This document shows positions 42,709-50,858 of a DNA stretch of 64,000 nucleotides, piece after piece; the stretch's first letter is position 1, and every line of letters begins with the position of its first letter. A model generated the notes under the pieces. The model did not search any database, had not been told where the DNA came from, and saw only the letters and a program-made list of their open reading frames with translations. This DNA comes from Neobacillus nitrireducens (GTDB taxonomy: Bacteria > Bacillota > Bacilli > Bacillales > Cytobacillaceae): positions 4,927,001-4,991,000 of the forward strand of contig NZ_CP133262.1 in assembly GCF_030915405.1 (NCBI RefSeq), given 5' to 3'. A program made the position numbers and the translations under genes.

Positions 42709-44070
42709 TTACCCAATCGTTACCTTCTCTTTCGGATAGTTATACTTTTCCTTGCTGCCTTTGCCTCTTAAAATCAGTAAACAGGTTACAATACCCACTC
42801 TCCCAATAAACATCAGGATAATGATGAGAATTTGTCCAAAGGTGGTAAGTCTTGGGGTTAAGCCGAGCGACAATCCATTGGTACCAAAAGCTGAAGAAAC
42901 TTCGAAAATAACCTCAAGGACTGTGCCATGTTCGGTTATTGATAAAATTAAAATGGAAAATAAACATAAAAATGTGCCAGTCATGATGACAATAAATGAT
43001 TTCAGTACATCCTCACTTAGCAGTTCACGTCTAAAGATTTTGATCGAGCTTTTTCCCTGTGCATAAAATATGATGGCTAGAATAACGATGGCAAACGTGG
43101 TAGTTCGTATCCCTCCACTCGCACTGCTCGGTGAGCCGCCAATGAACATTAATATCGACAGGAACAGTTGGTTGCTCGGTGTAAAATCATTGATATCCAT
43201 GGTTGCCAATCCCGCACTTTTAGTGGTGACGGAATTAAATAAAGAGTAAAAAAACGATTCATGCCAATTTTTATCAGAAAAAAAGTTTTGGCTGTCAAAA
43301 ATGTAAATCAATAAAGCACCGACAAGGGTAAGAAGGACAAACGTTATCGTGGTTAACTTCGTATATAGGGTAAAATGAAACTTCTTCCTTTTATTCAGGT
43401 TTAATAAGAATTCCAAAACCTCAACCATCACTGGAAATCCAATGGCACCAACAATCATCAACAAAATTATCACTGTTTGGACAAAATAGTCCGCACTGTA
43501 TGGACTGAGTGATGCATCTGTAAGATCGAATCCTGCATTGGTCGTGGCGCTGATGGATGCAAAAAATCCATGTTTAAAAGCAGAAAATGGACCTTCGAAA
43601 TAGTTTAAAAAGCGAATTCCTAAGATAATTCCGCCCACAAATTCAAACGAAATAAAAATAATGAGAATTCGTTTTGCCAACTGAACCAATCCAGCTAAGT
43701 TTGATTGATTTTGATCAATCATAATCAATTGTCTTTCTTTTAACCCTACTTTTTTCCCGAGCATAATCCACAGGAATGTACTTAAGGACATAACCCCTAA
43801 CCCGCCCAATTGCAGAATTAAGCATAAGAGAAATATACCGAAGTTGCTAAAGGTATCCTTAATTGAAATGACACTTAAACCAGTTACGCTTATCGCGCTG
43901 GCCGAGGTAAACAAAGCATCGATAAAGCTTAGTGAAACATTCTCGCGGTGGGCCATAGGTATTTTTAATAAAAGCGTAGACATGACTAAAGCAGATAAAT
44001 AAAAAATAACAATTAATTGGATCGTTGAAAGCTCTTTTGTTTTTAACTTTATTTTGTTGATCGCGCTCAT
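42709..44070 (-). CDS. Ktr-type potassium uptake channel subunit (KtrB/KtrD)
   Basis: 453-aa TrkH/KtrB family membrane protein with four M1-P-M2 repeats. Selectivity filters are visible: SAISVTGLS, SATTNAGFD, SVTTKSAGLA and SAFGTNGLSLG. It needs a cytosolic KtrA/KtrC gating ring, which is not in this window. This fits KtrD, which stands alone in B. subtilis. ATG 44070 is spaced correctly from AGAAGGA; the ATG three codons earlier is not. No c-di-AMP riboswitch was recognisable upstream. Confidence 0.92.
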   Translation of the reverse strand: MSAINKIKLKTKELSTIQLIVIFYLSALVMSTLLLKIPMAHRENVSLSFIDALFTSASAISVTGLSVISIKDTFSNFGIFLLCLILQLGGLGVMSLSTFLWIMLGKKVGLKERQLIMIDQNQSNLAGLVQLAKRILIIFISFEFVGGIILGIRFLNYFEGPFSAFKHGFFASISATTNAGFDLTDASLSPYSADYFVQTVIILLMIVGAIGFPVMVEVLEFLLNLNKRKKFHFTLYTKLTTITFVLLTLVGALLIYIFDSQNFFSDKNWHESFFYSLFNSVTTKSAGLATMDINDFTPSNQLFLSILMFIGGSPSSASGGIRTTTFAIVILAIIFYAQGKSSIKIFRRELLSEDVLKSFIVIMTGTFLCLFSILILSITEHGTVLEVIFEVSSAFGTNGLSLGLTPRLTTFGQILIIILMFIGRVGIVTCLLILRGKGSKEKYNYPKEKVTIG

Positions 44071-44202
44071 CAGGTTCATTCCTTCTGTATTCTACAGGTA
44101 ATTTTATATGAAACATCAGGAAATGTAAAAGACTGCATTAACGTAACGGATTTGGTTTCCGCTTTTTCTTATAAATAACATGAAAGAAACAAATAAACCA
44201 TT

Positions 44203-44210
44203 CATACAAT
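44203..44210 (+). promoter_or_regulatory. Candidate sigma-E -10 element for the yodT operon
   Basis: CATACAAT matches the sigma-E -10. The region 14 bases upstream (GAAAGAA) is a poor -35. The related yod operon in B. subtilis is mother-cell expressed, which supports the guess. Confidence 0.4.
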
Positions 44211-44251
44211 TTCTATAAGGCCTGCCTAATTTAATAAGGAAGTGATTCCCA

Positions 44252-45598
44252 ATGGATCATTCTTTTCTAATAAAACCAATGCTCGATGACATCTACCCTG
44301 TCATTGATTATGGCAAAGGAATTTATTTGTTTGATATGGATGGAAAAAAGTATTTAGATGGGGCTTCCGGTGCCGTAACTGCCAATATTGGTCATGGTGT
44401 AACTGAGATCATTGAAGCAATGTATGAACAAGCCAAAAAGGTTTCATTTGTGTATCGCTCACAATTTACGAGTGATGCCGCGGAAAGTTTAGCTAAAAAA
44501 ATGGCTACTATGCTACCCGGAGATCTCAATTGGTGTTTTTTCGTTAACAGTGGTTCTGAAGCAACGGAAACAGCCATGAAAATGGCGATTCAATATTGGC
44601 AGGAAAAGGGTGTTCAAACCAAAACCAAGGTGTTATCAAGATGGGTAAGCTACCATGGAATTACCCTTGGAGCGCTTTCGATGTCAGGTCATACGGGCAG
44701 GAGAGCAAGATTTGTACCACTTTTAGAGGATTTCCCGGTCATTAACCCCCCGTATTGCTACCGTTGCCCGTATAACCTCAAGGAAGCTAACTGTGGCTAT
44801 TTATGTGCCCATGAGTTAGAAACAGCGATTAAGCGGATTGGAGCGGAGCAAATCGCTGCTTTTATCGCTGAACCAGTCATTGGCGCTGCTGGCGGAGCAA
44901 TTGCCCCTCCAAAAGATTACTACAAGGTTATTAAGAAAATATGTGAGGAAAATGACATCCTTTTTATTGCTGACGAAGTCATGACTGGCTGTGGCCGGAC
45001 GGGCACAATGCTTGCTTGTGAACAGTGGGGAATCAGTCCTGATATTGTTGCCTTAGGAAAAGGAATGGGTGCAGGTTATGCGCCGATTGCAGCTGCAATT
45101 GCAACGGAAAAAGTCATCGAGCCGATCTTGGCAGGAACGAAGGTGGTTATGAGCGGACATACCTTGAGTGCCAATCCCCAAGCCTGTGCAACGGCCTTAG
45201 CCGTTCTCGAGTATGTTGAACAAAACAATATTATTCAAGAGGTAGAAGGGAAAGGCGCCTATTTACGAACACAGCTTGAAAAATTAAAATCTCTCTTTAC
45301 GTTTATTGGTGATGTCCGCGGCAAGGGGCTGTTACTTGGAATAGAATTTGTTCAAGATGCTGTTTCAAAAACCCCATTTCCTAGAAAGGCGCTGATTACC
45401 CAAAGAATTGTAGCACTTGCGAAGGAAAAAGGGCTGCTTGTGTACCCGGCTGGTGCCGGGATTGATGGAATAAACGGCGACTCAATTATTATTTCTCCTC
45501 CACTAACTATCAATAAAAAAGAAATAGAGGAACTAGTTCATTTCCTAAAAGAGACATTTAATGATTTTTCAAATCAACTGAATCAAGGGAAGGGGTGA
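44252..45598 (+). CDS. yodT: Class III aminotransferase, YodT-like
   Basis: 448-aa PLP enzyme. Pyridoxal lysine in VALGKGMGAGYAP, cofactor segments NSGSEATETAMKMA and FIADEVMTGCGRTG. In this cluster it most likely transaminates the beta-amino group of N6-acetyl-beta-lysine to a 3-oxo acid (inference from neighbours). It contains a cysteine-rich insert (YCYRCPYNLKEANCGYLC). First gene of the five-gene operon; five bases separate it from the CoA-transferase subunit. Confidence 0.88.
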   Translation: MDHSFLIKPMLDDIYPVIDYGKGIYLFDMDGKKYLDGASGAVTANIGHGVTEIIEAMYEQAKKVSFVYRSQFTSDAAESLAKKMATMLPGDLNWCFFVNSGSEATETAMKMAIQYWQEKGVQTKTKVLSRWVSYHGITLGALSMSGHTGRRARFVPLLEDFPVINPPYCYRCPYNLKEANCGYLCAHELETAIKRIGAEQIAAFIAEPVIGAAGGAIAPPKDYYKVIKKICEENDILFIADEVMTGCGRTGTMLACEQWGISPDIVALGKGMGAGYAPIAAAIATEKVIEPILAGTKVVMSGHTLSANPQACATALAVLEYVEQNNIIQEVEGKGAYLRTQLEKLKSLFTFIGDVRGKGLLLGIEFVQDAVSKTPFPRKALITQRIVALAKEKGLLVYPAGAGIDGINGDSIIISPPLTINKKEIEELVHFLKETFNDFSNQLNQGKG

Positions 45599-45603
45599 GG
45601 TAA

Positions 45604-46296
45604 ATGGAAAATCCATTCGGCAAAATTACCACCTTAGCAGCGGTTATGGAATTCTTTCATGACGGGATGACATTGATGTTTGGCGGTTTTGGCGGGGTCG
45701 GTTCACCGCCGGCATTAATTGATGGCATTCTTGAAAAAGGAGTACGTGATCTCACTTTAATTGGAAACGACACAGGATTCCCGCATATTGGCATTGGGAA
45801 ATTAGTGAGTCAGCAAAGGGCAGTGAAAGTGATTGCTTCACATATCGGCTCCAACCCTTTCGCAGGGCAGTTCATGCATGAGGGAAAACTGGAGGTTGAG
45901 TTTTCTCCGCAGGGTATATTAGCTGAAAGAATCCGTGCGGGCGGTGTCGGACTGCCAGCCATTTTGTCAGATATCGGCATGGACAATGAACTGGTGGTGA
46001 AAGATAAATCCTATTATTCTCTAGCAGATAAGAAGTATCTTGTTGAAACCGCATTAACGGCTGAAGTTTCGATAGTGTATGCGAAAAAAGCCGATGCGTA
46101 TGGGAATTTAATTTATGACAAAAGTGCCCGTAATACAAATCCGCTGGTTGCGATGGCAGGGGATATCACAATTGCGGAAGTTGAGGAAATTGTTCCGCTT
46201 GGCAGTCTAGCCCCCGATTCAATTATTACGCAAGGAGTGTTCGTGGATTATATCATTCCATCTAAGGGGGTGAACTGGAAATGGGCATGGCAGTAG
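45604..46296 (+). CDS. yodS: 3-oxoacid CoA-transferase subunit A, YodS-like
   Basis: 230-aa alpha subunit of an AtoD/SCOT-type CoA transferase (FGGFGGVGSPPALIDGI, GSNPFAGQFMHEGKLEVE). Partner of the next gene, with which it overlaps by 16 bases. These enzymes move CoA onto 3-oxo acids, fitting the product expected from YodT. Confidence 0.9.
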   Translation: MENPFGKITTLAAVMEFFHDGMTLMFGGFGGVGSPPALIDGILEKGVRDLTLIGNDTGFPHIGIGKLVSQQRAVKVIASHIGSNPFAGQFMHEGKLEVEFSPQGILAERIRAGGVGLPAILSDIGMDNELVVKDKSYYSLADKKYLVETALTAEVSIVYAKKADAYGNLIYDKSARNTNPLVAMAGDITIAEVEEIVPLGSLAPDSIITQGVFVDYIIPSKGVNWKWAWQ

Positions 46297-46946
46297 ACAC
46301 TCGGAATCAAATGGCTAAAAGGGCGGCAGAGGAAATTCAAACGGGAATGGTTGTCAACCTGGGGATTGGAATTCCCTCGCTCGTTCCCAATCATTTGCCA
46401 GCAGAGACGATGGTAATGTTTCATGCGGAGAACGGCATTACTGGCATGGGACCAAGCCCAAGTATAGGAGAAGAAGATGAAAATTTATGTAATGCCGGAG
46501 GATTTCCAGTTACCCTGAACAAGGGTGGATCTTACTGTGATAGTGCGATTTCGTTTGGAATGATTCGCCGGGGCAGAGTGGATATTACGATTTTAGGGTC
46601 ACTGCAGGTAAGCAAAAATGGGGATCTTGCTAACTGGATCGTCCCCGGAAAAAAGGTTCCGGGTATGGGCGGAGCGATGGAACTCGCACAAAAAGCTAAA
46701 AAAGTCATTGTTGTCATGAATCATTGCGATAAACAAGGGAAGCCCAAAATTGTCAAATCATGTACATTACCATTAACTTCAGCAGCCTGTGTCGATATAA
46801 TTATCACCGATTTAGCTGTTTTCACGGTTAACGAAGAAGGGTTACTATTAACCGAATTGTTTGCCCCTTATAGTTTAGAAAATGTTGTTAGCAAAACTGG
46901 GTGTGAATTCAAAATAAGGGAAACTGTTCGGATGATTCCGTACTAA
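46281..46946 (+). CDS. yodR: 3-oxoacid CoA-transferase subunit B, YodR-like
   Basis: 221-aa beta subunit. Catalytic glutamate in HAENGITGMGP; conserved GMGGAMELA and VNLGIGIPSLVPNHL. Start overlaps subunit A, so the two are translationally coupled. Confidence 0.92.
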   Translation: MGMAVDTRNQMAKRAAEEIQTGMVVNLGIGIPSLVPNHLPAETMVMFHAENGITGMGPSPSIGEEDENLCNAGGFPVTLNKGGSYCDSAISFGMIRRGRVDITILGSLQVSKNGDLANWIVPGKKVPGMGGAMELAQKAKKVIVVMNHCDKQGKPKIVKSCTLPLTSAACVDIIITDLAVFTVNEEGLLLTELFAPYSLENVVSKTGCEFKIRETVRMIPY

Positions 46947-46976
46947 GCTGAATCATTTTTAAAAGGAGTGAATCGT

Positions 46977-48245
46977 TTGGACACTTATGAAATGCGCATA
47001 AAACGATGGATAAAGGAGAATCGAGCGCGGGGGGCAAGATTGTTACAAATACTTGTCCGGGAAAATAGTACACGGGGAAACGAAAGCAGTACACAAGCAA
47101 TAATTATTGAAAAATGTCGGCAGTTAGGCCTAACTCTCGATATTTGGGAAATCGGTGGTGACGAATTAAAATCCCATCATGCCTATTGTTGTGATCGTCA
47201 AAGCTTCGGCGGGAATCCTAACCTTGTAGCCATTTTAAAGGGTACAGGAGGAGGCAAATCGATGATTTTAAATGGTCATATCGATGTGGTCCCAGTTGGG
47301 GATGAATTAAGCTGGAAACATGACCCATTTAGTGGGACCATAGAATGCGGCAAGCTTTATGGAAGAGGAGCCACCGATATGAAGGGTGGGAACGCAGCGC
47401 TTCTAATGGCGATTGAGTCATTAATAGCCAATGGTATTCAACTGAAAGGGGATGTGATTTTTCAAAGTGTGATAGAAGAAGAAAGCGGCGGGGCTGGCAC
47501 CCTTGCAGCCGTCCTAAGAGGTTACCATGCAGATGGGGCCATTATTCCAGAACCAACCAATCTGAAAATATTCCCAAAGCAGCAGGGCTCAATGTGGTTC
47601 AGAATTATAGTAAAAGGCAAGGCGGCACACGGTGGAACAAGGTACAAAGGTGTAAGCGCCATTGAAAAAGCCCTAATAGTCATTCAAAATTTACAACAAT
47701 TAGAGAAAAATAGAAATGCCAGAATTACAGATCCTCTCTTTGACAAAATCCCCATCCCTATACCAATTAATATTGGAAAGCTTACGAGCGGCGAATGGCC
47801 TTCTTCGGTGCCTGACACCGCCATTATTGAAGGGAGAATGGGAGTTTCTCCGGACGAAACGATTCAATCAGCACAGCTGGAGATGGAAAAGTGTTTAAGT
47901 GAAATGGGTGAACAGGATGTTTGGCTTAAAGAAAATCCGCTTAAACTAGAATGGTTTGGCGGCAAATGGCTGCCAGGCAGTCTTGAAAATGACCATCCTT
48001 TAATGAATGAATTAACGAAGAGTTTTATAGAAGTAAAGAGTGATCGTCCCATCATTGAGGCGAGCCCTTGGGGAACAGATGGCGGTATCCTTTCTGCGAT
48101 TGGTAATACACCCGTTGTTATTTTCGGACCCGGGATTACCGAAACCGCACATGATGCCAATGAGCATATAGTTCTTGAAGACATGTTTAATGCAAGTGAA
48201 ATCATTGCACTAACCTTATTAAAATGGTGTGAGGTAGTAGAATAA
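46977..48245 (+). CDS. yodQ: M20 family deacylase, YodQ-like
   Basis: 422-aa zinc amidohydrolase of the ArgE/DapE group. Metal ligands: NGHIDVVPVGD, GRGATDMKGGNA, EEESGG, and the late ETAHDANEH. Likely removes the acetyl group from an acetamido intermediate of lysine breakdown (inference from the acetyltransferase in the same cluster). GTG 46968 sits in the AAGGAGTGA ribosome binding site, so TTG 46977 is chosen. Contains one copy of the 13-mer palindrome (47807-47819). Confidence 0.88.
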   Translation: MDTYEMRIKRWIKENRARGARLLQILVRENSTRGNESSTQAIIIEKCRQLGLTLDIWEIGGDELKSHHAYCCDRQSFGGNPNLVAILKGTGGGKSMILNGHIDVVPVGDELSWKHDPFSGTIECGKLYGRGATDMKGGNAALLMAIESLIANGIQLKGDVIFQSVIEEESGGAGTLAAVLRGYHADGAIIPEPTNLKIFPKQQGSMWFRIIVKGKAAHGGTRYKGVSAIEKALIVIQNLQQLEKNRNARITDPLFDKIPIPIPINIGKLTSGEWPSSVPDTAIIEGRMGVSPDETIQSAQLEMEKCLSEMGEQDVWLKENPLKLEWFGGKWLPGSLENDHPLMNELTKSFIEVKSDRPIIEASPWGTDGGILSAIGNTPVVIFGPGITETAHDANEHIVLEDMFNASEIIALTLLKWCEVVE

Positions 48246-48319
48246 ATATTGGAATTTTTCGATTAATTATCAAAAGATTGTTATAATTATATTATAAGGT
48301 GTTAGGTTGGTGTAATGGA

Positions 48320-48350
48320 AATGTCTGGCTAATCTAGGCCAGACATTTTT
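48320..48350 (+). terminator. Terminator between yodQ and ablB
   Basis: AATGTCTGGC / GCCAGACATT perfect ten-base arms with a five-T tail. It separates the acetyltransferase from the upstream operon. A TATAAT just before it could make a short leader RNA. Confidence 0.82.
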
Positions 48351-48395
48351 ATAGTAGAATGCTAGCAATTATCCATTTTCGTTGGGGTGAATTGA

Positions 48396-49250
48396 ATGAA
48401 CCAAACCGCATCCATAATTGTTGAAGAAGAAAGCAACTATTTTCTCGAAATATATCTTGATCCATTTAATAAACGTATTCGTATAGATGATTATCGTGGG
48501 AATACAAAATTGCTTATGGAGCGAGCTGAAGAGTTCGCGGCAAAACATAAGGCTGAAAAGTTAATTATTAAGGTGCGTAGTGAAAATTTTCTTGATTTCT
48601 TAGAAAGGGGCTTTCAGCCGGAAGCAGTAGTCGACCGCTATTTTCTGGGTTCAGATGCTCACTTTTTTTCAAAGTATTACACGGCAGAACGTAAGCAAAA
48701 TGATCATTGGGTGACCGAAGACGGAATGATTCATAGTATCTACCAATTAGATACGTTGGTTCAGAAGGCTTATCCACCCAAGGAATATGAATTAAAAAAG
48801 GTTGACGAAAATTGTGCTGTGGAACTTGGGGCACTGTACCGACAAGTGTTTCAAATTTATCCAACCCCTTTGCATGATCCAGAGTATATAAAAAAAACAA
48901 TCAAGGATGGGACCGTTTATTACGCTTTTTTCCATCAAGGAAAAATTGTTAGTGCTGCTTCAGCCGAAGTTCATTCTTTATATAAAAATGCAGAATTAAC
49001 GGATTGTGCGACATTAACGGAACATCGGAAATATGGGTTAATGAAAATAATTCTTCAGGAACTTGAAGTTGAGTTGAAAAGCAAGGGCATCTTTTGTGCC
49101 TATTCCATTGCCAGGTCGTTATCCTTTGGGATGAATGCTGTCTTATTTCAACTAGGCTATTCGTATCGGGGCAGACTGATGAACAATTGCTACATTTATG
49201 ACAAGCTTGAAAATATGAATATGTGGGTAAAGAATCTGGCAAACTGCTAA
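48396..49250 (+). CDS. ablB: Beta-lysine N6-acetyltransferase (YodP/AblB)
   Basis: 284-aa protein whose C-terminal half is a GNAT domain (VDENCAVELGALYRQVFQ, FFHQGKIVSAASAEVHS, LTEHRKYGLMKIILQELE). It acetylates the terminal amine of beta-lysine made by KamA; ablA-ablB pairs make the osmolyte N6-acetyl-beta-lysine in methanogens. In this catabolic setting it probably protects the distal amine. GGGGTGA ribosome binding site. Confidence 0.86.
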   Translation: MNQTASIIVEEESNYFLEIYLDPFNKRIRIDDYRGNTKLLMERAEEFAAKHKAEKLIIKVRSENFLDFLERGFQPEAVVDRYFLGSDAHFFSKYYTAERKQNDHWVTEDGMIHSIYQLDTLVQKAYPPKEYELKKVDENCAVELGALYRQVFQIYPTPLHDPEYIKKTIKDGTVYYAFFHQGKIVSAASAEVHSLYKNAELTDCATLTEHRKYGLMKIILQELEVELKSKGIFCAYSIARSLSFGMNAVLFQLGYSYRGRLMNNCYIYDKLENMNMWVKNLANC

Positions 49251-49315
49251 AATTTCGGCTTACCGTGCCAGTTTTTCGGCACCTTGAAAGATGTCAATGA
49301 AGGGTAGGTGAAGAA

Positions 49316-50716
49316 ATGGTTCAGTTAACCGCTTTAACGCAAGAAGTTCTGACAGCTATTCTAAAAGGCATTGATGAAGGAATACATGTAGTTAACACGG
49401 CAGGAAAAACAATTTTTTATAATGAAGTAGCAGCAAAGCACGATGGGATGGATGTGAAGGAAGTGCAGGGAAAGTATTTAATTGACGCATTTCCCTCCCT
49501 AACAGAAAACTCAAGTACCTTGCTGAAAGTAATCAAAACAGGAAAGCCCATTTACAATCAAACACAGGTTTATATGAATTTGCATGGGACAAGAATTGAT
49601 ACAATAAATACAACCCTGCCAATCTTTCTAGGGGAAGAAATCATTGGTGCTGTTGAAATTGCCAAAGATTACTCCCGAATGAAACTGCTGGCAGAACGAC
49701 TATTAGACCTACAAAAGGGTTTGAATAAAAGCAGTAAAAAGAAGGCATTGAAGCAAGTTAACTATACGTTAAATGATTTGCTTACGAGGAGTAATGCCTT
49801 TCAAAGCATGAAAGACGAAGCTAAGAAGCTGGCAAAATCGGATTCCCCTATTCTCGTATACGGCGAGTCTGGGACAGGGAAAGAACTATTTGTTCAGGGA
49901 GTTCATCATGAATCCCACCGCTCATCTGAACCTTTTATTGCACAAAATTGTGCTGCCATCCCTGAAACACTGTTAGAAAGTATCCTGTTTGGCACGGCCA
50001 AAGGCAGCTATACAGGGGCAGTGGACCGCAAAGGATTATTTGAATTGGCAGATGGAGGAACACTATTCCTTGATGAATTACATACAATGCCAATTGAATT
50101 ACAAGCGAAGCTGTTGCGTGTATTGGAGGATGGAATGGTTAGGAGGGTCGGAAGTTCACAGAGTATTTCTGTGAATGTGCGCATCATTGCGGCAATGAAT
50201 GTCATGCCAAACAAGGCTCTTCAAGAGCAAACGCTTCGTGCAGACCTTTACTATCGTTTAAATGTTTTTACCTTTTCACTCATCCCCTTAAGAGACCGAA
50301 AAGAAGATATTCTTTTTTTAACAGATCATTTTATGAAGGATTTTAATCAAAAACTGTTTAAAAATATTAGCAGATATGAGAAGAAGCTTGAGCTTTTTCT
50401 TATCAATTATCAATGGCCGGGTAATGTAAGGGAACTTAAACATACGATTGAATATATGATGAATGTTAGTGAAAGAGAGCAACTGCTGTATGAAGATTTA
50501 CCAAGTATTTTACGACGTCTTCCAGTTACATCACCAGCCATAAGTAATAGTGATCCAATAAAGAGTTTATCGTTAAGAAAAAATATCGAAGATTTAGAGA
50601 AAAAGCTTATTAGCAATGCCCTTGATTTATCGGAAGGGAACATTAATCAAGCAGCGAAGCTCTTAGAGATTCCTAGGCAAACACTTCAATATAAAATAAA
50701 AAAAATAGTGGACTAA
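49316..50716 (+). CDS. Sigma54-dependent activator (PAS-AAA+-Fis)
   Basis: 466-aa enhancer-binding protein. PAS sensor at about 12-115, AAA+ domain with Walker A GESGTGKELF near 182-191, sigma54 contact loop GSYTGA (variant of GAFTGA, near 225), Walker B GGTLFLDELHTM, arginine finger region, and a C-terminal Fis-type helix-turn-helix (NINQAAKLLEIPRQTLQYKI). It lies between ablB and kamA and immediately precedes a consensus sigma54 promoter, so it very likely activates kamA, perhaps in response to lysine or an intermediate. Confidence 0.93.
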   Translation: MVQLTALTQEVLTAILKGIDEGIHVVNTAGKTIFYNEVAAKHDGMDVKEVQGKYLIDAFPSLTENSSTLLKVIKTGKPIYNQTQVYMNLHGTRIDTINTTLPIFLGEEIIGAVEIAKDYSRMKLLAERLLDLQKGLNKSSKKKALKQVNYTLNDLLTRSNAFQSMKDEAKKLAKSDSPILVYGESGTGKELFVQGVHHESHRSSEPFIAQNCAAIPETLLESILFGTAKGSYTGAVDRKGLFELADGGTLFLDELHTMPIELQAKLLRVLEDGMVRRVGSSQSISVNVRIIAAMNVMPNKALQEQTLRADLYYRLNVFTFSLIPLRDRKEDILFLTDHFMKDFNQKLFKNISRYEKKLELFLINYQWPGNVRELKHTIEYMMNVSEREQLLYEDLPSILRRLPVTSPAISNSDPIKSLSLRKNIEDLEKKLISNALDLSEGNINQAAKLLEIPRQTLQYKIKKIVD

Positions 50717-50745
50717 GCAGCCGAGATTTCGGCGCTTTTTTTTTG
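50714..50745 (+). terminator. Terminator after the sigma54 activator
   Basis: AAGC-A-GCCGA / TCGGC-GCTT stem and nine Ts; it isolates kamA as a separate unit. Confidence 0.82.
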
Positions 50746-50806
50746 AAAGAAGATTAAAAAAACAAAAGTTTCAGCAAAAAGTAGCTTCTAAGCCTTTTGA
50801 TGACAT

Positions 50807-50823
50807 TGGCACACATCTTGCAT
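50807..50823 (+). promoter_or_regulatory. Sigma54 (-24/-12) promoter of kamA
   Basis: TGGCAC-N5-TTGCAT, with the invariant GG and GC ten bases apart. Only 35 bases before the kamA start and adjacent to a sigma54 activator gene. Confidence 0.92.
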
Positions 50824-50858
50824 ATTATTTTAGTGAAGCAAGATGGGAGGAATTTACA

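Noticed and set aside
44111..44150. Third ECF-sigma promoter (TGAAAC near 44110 with CGTA downstream)
   Set aside because: The spacing is 27 bases instead of 16, so it does not fit.
44080..44251. c-di-AMP riboswitch upstream of the Ktr gene
   Set aside because: Ktr genes often carry one, but the short divergent region shows no matching conserved blocks or suitable hairpins.
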